In this document: piece by piece, positions 21,869-32,249 of the stretch
Layout of the letters: every line of letters begins with the position of its first letter
Position numbering within the stretch: the first letter of the stretch is position 1
Assembly: GCF_000400465.1 (NCBI RefSeq)
Contig: NW_008806293.1
Coordinates: forward strand, 64,601 to 128,600
Direction: 5' to 3'
Source: Wallemia ichthyophaga EXF-994
Lineage: Eukaryota > Basidiomycota > Wallemiomycetes > Wallemiales > Wallemiaceae
DNA: 64,000 bases
The notes under the pieces: generated by a model
What the model saw: the letters and a program-made list of their open reading frames with translations, nothing else
The model's database searches: none
Told to the model about the DNA's origin: nothing
Program-made: the position numbers and the translations under genes

Positions 21869-23137
21869 CTATTGTTTTGGAATCTCAACCCTCTCCACTT
21901 GGTCGGCGACGCTATCGACAGACTGCTGCTGGAATGTAGCAGCCGAAGCCTTTGTCTTGTTCTTTTTTGCCTCATTTTTTGCCTTCTTTGCCTCTTTGGC
22001 GGCAGCGGCAGGATCTATTGGTGGTGGGTATGCTGCCTTCTCAACTGCCTTGAACTCTTCATCAGCCTCAAAGTCCTTTCTAATTGGATCGAGAAGGGTG
22101 TTAATGGCATCCTCAACCGCCTTCTTGAGATCACCGGGATGGAGAGCTTTGGTTGAAAAGTCATGCTCGATTTTATCGTAATCCTTGTAGTGCAACGAGC
22201 CACCAAATCTTTCTGGACGGGTGACCGAGAATAAAAAGTCATTGGCGGCATCTTGGGCAGCGAAAGGCGATGCACCCTTAATAAGCTGCTTATATGCAGC
22301 GATTGGGAGTACAACAGCTTTCAAGAAAGCCAACAAGCCATTTTCTTGGACATTACCTTCCTCACAGAAAGCCAACTTGATCTTCTTCTTGACATCTGCA
22401 GCAGAATCGAGGAAATCAATTTTAGAGTTAGGGTCTGAAGAAGACATTTTACCACCGGCCAAGCCAGGGACCATGGCATTCATCAAGTGAGCCCTCTTAG
22501 CGTAGCCGAGCTTTGGGAGAAGGGACTCAGCCATAACAAAGATCTTCCTCTGATCAACACCGCCAAATTGGAAATCACAGCCCAGATGCTCTTCGTCGAG
22601 AGCTTGGAGGCCAGGGTAGAGCATACCGGAGAGAAGAGGGGAGGAGACCTGCTTGACGACTTCAGCGCCAGCCTTTTTAGCGTCATGCTCAGTTGTCATG
22701 GCAGCGAGCCTGTAGCTGTCCATGGAGTATTGCGGGGTGAGTTGATAGGAAGAACCGACGACGAAGATGAGATTATCGACAGGAACGTCGAGGCTGATGA
22801 AGATGGATCGAAGGAGTTTAGTGTAGTACTTGACTCTATCCTGTACTAATTCAAATGGGGCTTTGAGATTATCCAAGAAAGCGTGTATATCAGCCATAAG
22901 CACTTTGACTTCAACGCCTGCTCTGAGGAAATCTGCAATTTTAACGAGAGGAACAAAGTAGCCAACGTGTGGTCTACCCGTGGGCGCTGTTCCCCAATAA
23001 CATTTCAATTGCTCGCCTGTACTGATCTTCTGCTTGACGATATCTGCACCGAGAACTTCGTGCAACGAACGAGTAATCAGATTGAAGCGTTGATTTTGTT
23101 CGTTATTGAGATGTACTTGCTTCGAATTATCTGCCAT
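21869..23137 (-). CDS. TYS1: Cytosolic tyrosyl-tRNA synthetase
   Basis: This class I enzyme charges tRNA-Tyr. Starting at the Met of MADNSKQ (23137), the protein is 422 aa in one exon. The HIGH-type motif is HVGY (residues 57-60), within YWGTAPTGRPHVGYF, and the KMSKS-type motif is KMSSS (230-234), both in the form used by eukaryotic/archaeal TyrRS. DFQFGGVDQRK binds ATP/tyrosine. The C-terminus is Lys/Ala-rich, as in fungal orthologues. The reading frame extends 27 codons upstream but those residues are not conserved. Its ATG is 68 bp from the divergent PRE4 ATG. Confidence 0.95.
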   Translation of the reverse strand: MADNSKQVHLNNEQNQRFNLITRSLHEVLGADIVKQKISTGEQLKCYWGTAPTGRPHVGYFVPLVKIADFLRAGVEVKVLMADIHAFLDNLKAPFELVQDRVKYYTKLLRSIFISLDVPVDNLIFVVGSSYQLTPQYSMDSYRLAAMTTEHDAKKAGAEVVKQVSSPLLSGMLYPGLQALDEEHLGCDFQFGGVDQRKIFVMAESLLPKLGYAKRAHLMNAMVPGLAGGKMSSSDPNSKIDFLDSAADVKKKIKLAFCEEGNVQENGLLAFLKAVVLPIAAYKQLIKGASPFAAQDAANDFLFSVTRPERFGGSLHYKDYDKIEHDFSTKALHPGDLKKAVEDAINTLLDPIRKDFEADEEFKAVEKAAYPPPIDPAAAAKEAKKAKNEAKKNKTKASAATFQQQSVDSVADQVERVEIPKQ

Positions 23138-23205
23138 TTTGAATTTTAAAAGATGGACGTGAGTTATAAAGAGCGTCGTCATACATCTCTTCAACACAAA
23201 CATCG

Positions 23206-24083
23206 ATGAATATGTCAAATAATTTCACTTCTTGGGGACGGTGAGTTAGATTTATGCGCGTATAAAACCAACTTACAATCTCCTTAGCCCTTTCACTGAC
23301 GCTAAGATGGACATGTACGGTGGTGATGTTACACAGCGGTACCAGCTCGGCGCGCAGCAGATGACTGTCCCCGATGACAAGTTCTCTGAAGGCGTACAGA
23401 AGACTCAACAGCCCATAGTCACCGGCACTTCGGTCATTGGATTGAAATTCAAAGACGGTATCATGCTCGCTGCTGATAACCTTGCTTCTTATGGCTCTTT
23501 GGCTCGTTTTAAGGATATCCAGAGACTATATGGCGTTGGTTCAAATACAATCATTGGCGCTGCTGGCGATATGTCTGACTTCCAGCACGTTCAACATCAA
23601 CTTGACACTCTCATTACTGACGAGTATTGCCACGATGACGGTCATTCCCTTGGACCTGCTCAAATTTACGAGTATATGAGCACTCTTATGTACCATCGTC
23701 GCAGCCAGCTCAATCCTCTCTGGAATGCTTTCGTTGTTGGTGGTGTTGATCCAAAATCTGGTGAATCCACTCTCGCTTACGTTGATCTATTGGGTACTAC
23801 TTACTCTGCTCCAACTATCGGTACTGGTTATGCTTCAATGATTGCCATTCCTCTACTCAGGAGACTGGTCGAAGATCGTCAGGAGCCTCTTAACAAGGAA
23901 GATGCTTTGGATATCATCAAAACTTGCATGAAAGTTCTCTTTTACAGAGACGCTAGATCCCTCAACAAATTCCAAGTCGCTACAATCACAAAGGAGGGCT
24001 CTGAAATTAGCCAAAGCATGTCTGTTGACACTGAATGGGGTTTCGCTGAGGGTATTAGAGGTTACGGTGGACAGACACAATAA
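23206..24083 (+). CDS. PRE4: 20S proteasome beta-7 type subunit (yeast Pre4, human PSMB4)
   Basis: This is a non-catalytic beta-ring subunit of the 20S core particle. Two exons: 23206-23240 and 23288-24083 (47-nt intron), 276 aa. The first exon supplies NMSNNFTSWGR, joining PFTDAKMDMYGG, which resembles the conserved propeptide of fungal orthologues. The mature fold begins TGTSVIGLKFKDGIMLAADN, with SYGSLARFKDIQRL and the C-terminal extension around WGFAEGIRGYGG. The second Met (23212) is a possible alternative start. The gene converges on CENP-I with 71 bp between the stops. Confidence 0.93.
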
Positions 24084-24154
24084 AAGTGTATGATTTGTAT
24101 TACATCTTTACTATTTCATCAATTCAACTAAATCCTAAATACGTCATAAACCAT

Positions 24155-27153
24155 TTAAACACGATCAAACGCTGACGACGATCGACTTAGCCGTGTGTCT
24201 TCAGTTTGCTGCGTTGGCTCAATCTCCATCACTTCGGCTTGTTTCTTCGCTTCGTACCGCTCTTTACGTGGGCTCAAGTTCTCTTGTGACTGCGACTGCA
24301 AGAACGACGACTCATGACCACGCACGAAAGTCTGCAGACTCTTGACAGTAGTAAATAGCAGCATTGGTAAGCCGGTAACACCCTGTCTACCAAGCCATTC
24401 AACGTAATTAGCTCGTATATTCAGCCCGTGCATATCTAGCGAGCTTCCCTTTAAAGCGCTATTACTTACGGCGCCCTCGTAACGTTCTGGATGCGTTACA
24501 TTAAAGTAATCCTGGAACTCCCCCAGAAATCTCTGCGACAGAGGCACAAGACGAGGATTAAAGGCAACGTCACCAACCGCCTTGATCGATAATTGGTATC
24601 GTCCCCACTCGAGATCCTGAGAACTTTTGTGGAGCCGTTCGAGTACATCTCGACCAAGACCTGAAACCCACTCTCCAGTGCGTGATATTGGATCGAATGC
24701 CTTCATACGGTAGAATAATTCGCAAGTAGCCAAAACCCATTCGTGGAATTGTTTTTTGAAAGCTGGCGGATATTCACTTACACGACCTTCTTTGAGTAGA
24801 TCTCCATGTACCGTCATTATCTCACGCCAGTTACATATTTGGGCGCATAAACGCGATATCACTTCAACACCACCATTTTGAATAAGGGTAAAGAACATTT
24901 CTGTATTGGGTAGCTTGATACTGCAATCTTGAATGCTTGTCATTAATGGTGTGGTAGCTTCGATCGTGTCCAATATGACGTGGTGCACTGCCGCGTTATT
25001 GGGATGATCCTGAGTGCCAACTGCATAAGATGCAATTAACCATCACAAAAAAAGAAACTTACCTTGTATATCAACTCCCCTAGCATCTCGACATGCTCGA
25101 CCATCAGCGTGTTTACATATTGCCAATTAATCCTCGCATCGTCGTCCGCCAATGTAATGTAAGTTTGGCGCATCCGACTCCAATTATAGCAAGACCATTG
25201 CCTCAGTAGTGCGTTGTAGCATTTCACAACTCTTATGCGAAATTCCAAGCCAGAATATGCAGAGAGACGCGCGAGAGGCTGAAGAACCAGCTCGTGGATC
25301 ACTAATGAGGATATTAGTAAGACTTAAACCCCGTAGCACTTAATCTACCTTGAAAAGGTCGGGGAGGGTAGTAAGAAATAAGTTCAAATATCTCAGTTTG
25401 GAAGATAGCGCCATCCCATGTCTCGAGAAAGTCGACAACAAACGCCTCGATTAATGGTGATAGTTGCTGGTAGGTTTGATCAGTTTGAGTTGTTCAGTTA
25501 ATCAAAAATCCACCAAATACCTTAGTGTATCTGCAATGAGCGACAACAAGGCGTAAGAACTCCTCAGAAGCTTCGTAATTGTCTTGCGTAAGTGGAGAGC
25601 TCACGATCGCGTCTTTTAGGGCATGCGATAGCCATGCACTCAGCTGCCTAGTGTTTTTGTCTAATGGGCAGTATTGGTGAGTATATCTTAGACAATTAAC
25701 ACCTCAACCAACCTGTCGGATGAGCCAAATAGGCCCACGTTGCGAAATTATTCTGCAAAAGAGCAGCCACCTGAGACGGCATAGTGAGACGATCAAAGTA
25801 TTTACCGAGAGTGCGCAAAGTGGGACAGTCTTGAATGGTGATGATGCTGCCCCTTGATTGCATGACTGACAATGGTGGCGCTGCATACTCTATCCTTTGT
25901 CTCTTTTGTGGTACTAAGCTTTGTTGCAAAATCTCCGAAGTTGTTTGCTTTGCATTTCTCTCGGCCCTTTCTTGACGTTTCTGGATTAGCTGCTCTTCAT
26001 ATTCTTCCACTGTGCCTTCTCTGATTGCGCGTGACTTCTGCTTCCAGTTTGCGTTGACCTGGTTTTTTATGTTAGGTGTGTCTCAGTCCATAGCTCCTTG
26101 CTCACTCTGTAGGGCCGTTTGCCAGCTGCGCGACCGATACCTGGAGGAATTCGTGTAGGGTGGTATGAGCGGAAAACGTTTATGAGAGCGGGGAGAGAAG
26201 GGTCTAGTGGAAAGCGTGCCTGTAGAGTGAGTCTGTTTGGGAGCGAGAATTTTAGTAGCGAACAGTGAGAACTAAAAAAAAAAACGCACATGAACGAAAC
26301 TCTAAACGGTATGACGTGCTCGCGTCTAGTCAATAATGCTAGCAAATAAGGCAGGTGTGGTCTAAGAGAGGTAAGTGAGTATGCAGGTACAACATAACGA
26401 CAGCTGACGGCGTACCTTAAAGTCTCTATACCAAGATGATTCCACAAAACGGCATACATATTACCGAGCGTGCGTCGCGCAGTACTATCAATCCACTCCA
26501 AAACAGCCACTAGCCATTTAAGACCGGCAGCTTGAGTGGTGGTATCAGCGAGCTTGTGTCTGCTAGCGCCGAGAGAACCAAGAATGGAGATAATGGTGTT
26601 TTCATTGACGGTGGTGATTGGGTGCAAGAAGGTGAATAGCTTGTTGCTGCACTGTTTGTCTGGAGGTGTGTGTGAGGTGTTGAGGCTGTAGGTGTGCATT
26701 AACTCACTCATGTCACCACTTAGAGCAACTTCCACTGCCTCCGCTATCTCTTCTGGGCTACAGCCAGCTTTCATGACGCGCGCGTTTATCGCTGCGAAAG
26801 TGCGCCCAGTGATTTCACGTTTTTCTTTAGAAAGCGGGTATGTGTTGCCTTGTGGGTGTCAGGAGTCGGTGCATCGTGGTTGATGAGAATTACCCACTTT
26901 TCTTCAGAATCGATAGCAGAGGATAGAGACTGTCGGCTACTTCTCCATCAGGGGGAAGATGGTAGATTTGTTTGTTGGCTTCTACATTTTCATTTGGCTG
27001 TTCGGTGTTTTCTGGCTGCTCTGGATGCTGTCTGGTATCTTGCCCCTCTGTGTTATCAATCTGGGTGTTCTCTCGCGCATTAGTATCCAAATCTCTGGAG
27101 CTGTCAGGATCGCCTCTCGATTCACGGCGCGGCGACTGGCGTACGCGAACCAT
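24155..27153 (-). CDS. MIS6: Inner-kinetochore protein CENP-I/Mis6
   Basis: CENP-I is a helical-repeat subunit of the CCAN inner kinetochore, required for CENP-A maintenance. Eight exons: 27153-26898, 26848-26290, 26232-26106, 26058-25713, 25660-25521, 25466-25349, 25301-25063, 25009-24155. All junctions keep frame and sum to 879 aa. The family region is LRPHLPYLLALLTRREHVIPFR, followed after the splice by LTLQARFPLDPSLPALINVF and YHPTRIPPGIG. The middle has VEEYEEQLIQKRQERAERN. The N-terminal 80 residues are charged and disordered; I chose the Met of MVRVRQSPRR as start. It lies head-to-head with NNF1, 192 bp apart. Confidence 0.82.
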
Positions 27154-27345
27154 CTGAGATAAGGATGTTGGTCGTTCGAAACGAAGGAGGGTGGGAGATG
27201 TCGACGATACAGACGGCGAGATGAAGGGTGGGGCGGTGTAGAGGAGAGAGATAGCAATCAGAAACAGTCTTATAAGCCAGCCTAGTCGCTGCAATCGATA
27301 TTTCCGGTAATTATACGCGCCTTATCTTCTTCACCAACAACGGCG

Positions 27346-28234
27346 ATGAGCGACGACACAGATATGGAAGTTGAGCGTATAGTGGATGGCGAGGAGGGCG
27401 GAAATGACGGGGATAAAGGTCAAAACAAAATCAAAGACCCAGAACCCGCGGGAAGTGAAGCTGAGCGAGATGAAGCTGAGGGCGTACGCGACACGAACGG
27501 AGCAAATGGTGCAAATGTTGCAAATGCAGGAGTAGAAGCCAGTACAAGCGCAATCGCAAATCCATCAGAAAACACACCACAACCACAACCACAACCACAA
27601 CCACAAAAACTAGGCAAACGAGCGAAACAGACGCGTCAACTAGTCCAAATGGCCCTCAATCACATAGTAGAAGGATGGTCATATGACAATTTCGCCGAGT
27701 CGTTCCCCGCTATTGCAAAAGATGCACCGGAGTCGCTGAGCAGTATGCGCGAGCAGACCAAAGACCATTTCGAAGCGAGTGTGACAAGCTCTATAGCTGC
27801 ATTACACGAGCGCCGACGCGTCGTCGAATCGCTTAACAGTCTTGACGATATGCTCGAGGAGATACAGCGTGCTAAACGGAGCAAAGGGACCAACTTCAAA
27901 AAGAAAGGGGAAATGCTCGCCAATGACCCTTTCCTCGCTTACAGAGTGAGGAGGAAAGCTGTACTGATGCAGGAACATAGAGAAATGGATGAGCGCGTCG
28001 AGGATGCGCGTAGAGAGATGGATCAACTGGTGGGGAACATCAAGGAAATGGAAGCAGAGGAGGAAGCAGGTGAGAGTGAGAAGAGAGAGCTGGAAAGGTT
28101 GTTGGGTGTGGTGAGTGCGTGGTTTCGTGCGTGCTACAAGTCTAACACACGCTACACAGGTCGATAGCAGCACACAGAATATCCCTATAGATGAAATGCG
28201 GGTTGTTCAAGCAGAAACAGAGCTTATGTTGTAA
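27346..28234 (+). CDS. NNF1: Kinetochore MIND/Mis12-complex subunit Nnf1 (PMF1)
   Basis: Nnf1 with Mtw1/Mis12, Nsl1 and Dsn1 forms the outer-kinetochore bridge between CCAN and Ndc80. Exons 27346-28110 and 28160-28234 (49-nt intron), 279 aa. After a 90-residue acidic, low-complexity N-terminus (including PQPQPQPQ) the Nnf1 domain begins LVQMALNHIVEGWSYDNFAE and continues through SFPAIAKDAP and ERRRVVESLNSLDDMLEE. The C-terminal half is coiled coil. Splicing of the last intron replaces an early stop with IPIDEMRVVQAETELML. Its divergent neighbour encodes CENP-I. Confidence 0.82.
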
Positions 28235-28270
28235 AATACATGTATTATTCCTCTATCCCATACCATCATC

Positions 28271-30394
28271 ATGCTTGATATCTGTGAAATAGTTCATAAG
28301 GGTGGGTGAATGATATTAAGATATTACAATGCTTATCACTACCCAATTTTACAGGTGGTACTGTGCTCTGGTCACGCACTTACACTCCAGAAGCTGCACA
28401 CGACGCAGAAAGCGCGCACTCACCGACAAACACGCTCATCAAAGAGGGAGTTATTGAAGGACGTTTAACCAGCTCACCGCACGACATAAACCAATACAGA
28501 GTACACTGGGGATTGGAGAACAAGACCGATCTTATCTTTGTGATTGCATACTCGAAGATTATTCAACTGGGATGGGTGGATGAGCTACTCGAGACAGCCA
28601 AAGCTCTATTCGTCAGTCTATTCAAACCCGTGATTGAGCATATCATTGCTGCTCTAAGCGGTGCTACTCCCGATGACGCTGTTAATCTCGACTTACCCGC
28701 CATGTTCAAAGGCTGGGATGAGGTATTCGATCAGCTGGTAAATGATATCGATGTGCGTTGTTCTTCGTTGGCTGTACTTACACCCTCTCACAACTGCTCT
28801 CACCAGAAAAAGAAGAATATTCGAGGAAAGTCTAGCAACGCTGGTGCGGCTACAAGAAACGCAACTTCAAATCAGAACAAATCAGGTATGCATATTCTAC
28901 CATCACAGCCCAACTCTTCACTCACACAACCAAGCACCCACGCGTGACGAGCCTAAGGCCATTGATGCAGAGGAGATTTCCAAAAATGTCGAAGCAATGA
29001 AAAACAGAATCAAGTCTAAGAAGGCGCGTGGTGGAAAGAAGGTGGTGAAAGGTGAGACAATCAATGATACACCAGTCGATACAAAGAAGGGTAAAAAAGA
29101 AATGCGTTCATGGGGCGATAAAATATCTTCAAAACAGATGTCAGAATTAGATTATAGTAGTGGTGGTGCGGATGACGGGCTGGACGATAAACATGTCCAA
29201 ACACTCGTCTCAGATTCCTCCAAGGGTAGCCATGATGGTGAGGTGTACACGTTGGCAGAATATGCAAATGAGAAAGGCAGTGATGAAGATGACGATTTGT
29301 TAGATATTGAAATACCAGCACTCTCAGACACACCACAGAAAGGTACATCTTGGGGAATATTCTCATCACTCCCCTCTCTCAATGTGTTAAAAGGGAAGAA
29401 ACTCGACAAAAATACACTACAGCCAGTACTCAGCTCCATGTCGAGCTTACTGATGAAGAAAAATGTAGCATCAAGCGTTTCTGAACAGATATGCGATTCA
29501 GTCGAGCAACAGTTGGTCGGACGCACAATATCATCATTCAGTAGTATAAAAGGGGCAGTAAAGTCAGCGCTGACTACATCAATTACACGCGTACTCACAC
29601 CCAAGACATCCACCGATATACTCTACGAAATATCACAAAAGAAGAAGACGACGACTTCAAATGGGAAAACGACACCTTACAGTGTAGTATTTTGTGGTGT
29701 GAATGGAGTTGGGAAGTCAACAAATCTCTCCAAAGTTACGTATTGGTTATTAGAAAACAGGTACAAGGTGTTGATAGCGGCATGTGATACATTCCGTAGC
29801 GGGGCAGTTGAGCAACTACGTACGCACGTGTCTAATCTTAACAAGCTGAAACTGGGTAGTGGGGTAACTGCTCAAGTAGAGCTTTATGAGCGTGGCTATG
29901 GAAAAGATGCGAGTGGAATTGCACGTGATGCTTTGGGATATGGTGCGCAAAATGGATTCGATGTGGTATTGATAGATACTGCGGGAAGAATGCAAGATAA
30001 TGAACCACTTATGCGCGCACTGGCTAAACTCACCACCGTTAACGAGCCTGACAAGATAATTTTTGTAGGTGAGGCGTTGGTCGGGAATGAGGCGACGGAT
30101 CAGCTTGTTAAATTTGATCGTGCTCTTAAAGATCTCTCTAGCGGTGGTGGTAGTGGTGGTAGTGGCAGGGGAATTGATGGGATGTTACTCACCAAGTTTG
30201 ACACGATCGATGATAAAGTTGGCGCGGCTTTGAGTATGACATATATAACAGGCCAACCGATACTATTTGTGGGATGTGGACAAGTGGGTGAAGTGTATTA
30301 AAAAGACGCCAACTAACACCACATATAAAAGACATATACGGATCTAAGACAATTACGAGTGCAGCATATAGTAGATTCACTATTGAAGGCCTAG
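28271..30394 (+). CDS. SRP101: Signal recognition particle receptor alpha subunit (SR-alpha, Srp101)
   Basis: SR-alpha docks SRP-ribosome complexes at the ER membrane. Five exons: 28271-28301, 28355-28752, 28807-28885, 28935-30283, 30332-30394 (introns 53, 54, 49 and 48 nt), 639 aa. Exon 1 gives MLDICEIVHKG, joining GTVLWSRTY, the longin-like SRX domain that binds SR-beta. A basic linker follows, then the NG GTPase: GVNGVGKSTNLSK (P-loop), ACDTFRSGAVEQL, DVVLIDTAGRMQDNE (G3) and TKFDTIDDKVGAA (G4). The last exon supplies TYTDLRQLRVQHIVDSLLKA. A Gly/Ser-rich insertion (SGGGSGGSGRG) precedes G4, longer than usual. Confidence 0.95.
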
Positions 30395-30411
30395 GTTTAG
30401 GCCTAGGTTTA
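30388..30411 (+). repeat. 12-bp exact tandem duplication over the SR-alpha stop codon
   Basis: GGCCTAGGTTTA is repeated twice in tandem. The first copy contains the GCC TAG end of the SR-alpha gene, so the duplication added one extra in-frame-type stop and 3' UTR sequence without altering the protein. Confidence 0.8.
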
Positions 30412-30482
30412 TGCGCAGAGGAATTTTGTTAAGGATAATAAATTAGTACATGTCTATGTTGATAAGATAAAGAAGAAGCTAA

Positions 30483-31556
30483 CTAAGCAACTTTACGTTG
30501 ACCAGTATAACCGATACCAACGCAGCTAGCGATAACCTCATTTGATTGTTCTAGCTGTTTAATTTTGAAAGCTACGCCCATGGATTGATGTAAATCGCGT
30601 AAGAATTGGATGGAATGTGGAGTGAGAGATCCCATTCTACATCTACCAACGTCCTCACTACCTAAGGACATTAAAAGGAGAACCAACCACTGATGAGATG
30701 AGTCAATAGCGCCTTTGTTGGCGATTTCTTCCAAGAGAGCAGAAGAAGCACGTGTAGCGACATCTTCAGGGGTGGTACCAGGTAGGGAGACGGCTTCAGC
30801 GGAGTGTAAAGCACCAGTTGTAGATTCAGCTACAAGGGTCAGAGCGTAACCAGGAGATTTACCAGCTTCATCGCCTCTATAAATGTCAGTGTAGAGGTAG
30901 ATATCGGGGATGTATCTATTGAGTAAACCTCTACTAGCGTCAACCATTCTATTGGCGAGCTGAGGAGAGACTCTAACAGAGTGAGCAATACCGCGTATAC
31001 GTTTAATTTTACCTGGATCGAGGAAATTGAGGGATTTAATTTGACGGAGAGTGGGACATTTAAAGATGACAGTACCACCACCTAGAGGAGGAGAACCGCG
31101 CTTTTTAATGTTAAGTTCAAGGCCATCAGAGATGCCGAATAGGGAGAGATGCGGGAGGGAGACAGTGCGGAGAGAGTCAACGGAGATGTCGTTGGGATCA
31201 GAGGTTATACCGTGTAAAGTGAGATTTAAAGGGTGTTTAAGAAAAGGAGCTAAAACGAGGATAAATTCTAAGAACCAGCCAACAGACTTTGAAGAGCAGG
31301 AGTGGGATATGTTACCACCGGTGAGAGAACCAGGTTGATAGAGGATTGAAGTGCCTGTGTAGGATATTTCAACTTTTGAACCATTTGTTAGTTTTTCAAG
31401 GAGTCTTAAGAAACCAGCTTCGTAGTCAGTGATACCTGGATTAGAGTGGTTGCTACGAATGGAATCAATTCTAATTGGTTTAGAAAGGAGTGTAGAGATT
31501 ATTAGACGCTGCCTTAAGTGTATGTGAGAGTGAAAATTGATTAAATTATTTGGCAT
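30483..31556 (-). CDS. RCL1: RNA 3'-terminal phosphate cyclase-like protein Rcl1
   Basis: Rcl1 acts with the GTPase Bms1 in 40S ribosome maturation, in cleavage of pre-rRNA. Single exon, 357 aa. The RTC fold is evident from LINFHSHIHLRQRLIISTLL at the start, YEAGFLRLLEKLTNGS, GGGTVIFKCP and GRCRMGSLTPHSIQFLRDL. The catalytic His of true cyclases is not apparent, as expected for the Rcl1 branch. The ATG at 31556 is 37 bp from the divergent SIKE-like gene; the stop is 88 bp from the SR-alpha stop. Confidence 0.92.
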   Translation of the reverse strand: MPNNLINFHSHIHLRQRLIISTLLSKPIRIDSIRSNHSNPGITDYEAGFLRLLEKLTNGSKVEISYTGTSILYQPGSLTGGNISHSCSSKSVGWFLEFILVLAPFLKHPLNLTLHGITSDPNDISVDSLRTVSLPHLSLFGISDGLELNIKKRGSPPLGGGTVIFKCPTLRQIKSLNFLDPGKIKRIRGIAHSVRVSPQLANRMVDASRGLLNRYIPDIYLYTDIYRGDEAGKSPGYALTLVAESTTGALHSAEAVSLPGTTPEDVATRASSALLEEIANKGAIDSSHQWLVLLLMSLGSEDVGRCRMGSLTPHSIQFLRDLHQSMGVAFKIKQLEQSNEVIASCVGIGYTGQRKVA

Positions 31557-31593
31557 TTATTGTTGAGTGTTGACGGTGAGGATTATAAGGGGA

Positions 31594-32196
31594 ATGATAA
31601 ATAATTCAGATATAAATACAAATCAAGTAAAGGAATTAGTGGAATTGATTGGGAGGTTATCAGTGGAACTAAGTAATAATAGGCAATTATCTAAATCATT
31701 GGAATCCCAAGTTGATCAATTGAAAGACCAAGTTGTACACACAGTTAGTGGATTCACCCTTAGAAGATATAACACAGATATTTCAACTGAACAATTCGAG
31801 TTCGAGTGTGAAAAGTTTAACGCTGAATTGATTAAGGAGAACCAATTATTACAACTGGATAACAAGCAATTAACAAGCCTTGTCAAGGAATTTGAACAAG
31901 TTATTCATATCATTATGGATAAATTTAGACAAGAATCCTATTCAACTCAAGTACATGAACTTAACTTGATTAAACACTTCGAAACCATTATAGGTGAAAA
32001 TTTTGACAATTTTAGTAAAAATGAGATTAACAAGGAGATTGACTATAATAATCTATTCAATAAACTCAGTAATTTACTAATTAACTCAATTAGATCACTT
32101 GATGATGTTGAATTGTCTGATAAAGATGTTCAGATTATTCAATTAGAGAATGAGAATAAATTGTTGAGAGACCTATTAGGACTTGGTTTATCCTGA
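31594..32196 (+). CDS. SIKE/FGFR1OP2-like coiled-coil protein (probable STRIPAK subunit)
   Basis: 200 aa from the first true ATG at 31594, single exon. Almost the whole chain is predicted coiled coil: VKELVELIGRLSVELSNN, then KENQLLQLDNKQLTSLVKEF, then EQVIHIIMDKFRQESYSTQV, and a terminal QLENENKLLRDLLGLGLS. The IMxKFRQ segment and the LExENxxLRxLL ending match the SIKE1/FGFR1OP2 family, whose fungal members (for example Sordaria SCI1) belong to STRIPAK. PRP16 starts only 53 bp downstream on the same strand. Assignment is by pattern, not alignment. Confidence 0.65.
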   Translation: MINNSDINTNQVKELVELIGRLSVELSNNRQLSKSLESQVDQLKDQVVHTVSGFTLRRYNTDISTEQFEFECEKFNAELIKENQLLQLDNKQLTSLVKEFEQVIHIIMDKFRQESYSTQVHELNLIKHFETIIGENFDNFSKNEINKEIDYNNLFNKLSNLLINSIRSLDDVELSDKDVQIIQLENENKLLRDLLGLGLS

Positions 32197-32249
32197 GCAT
32201 TTTGTATTTAACAGTAACATACCCCTTATCCCTTTACGACCATCATCTA

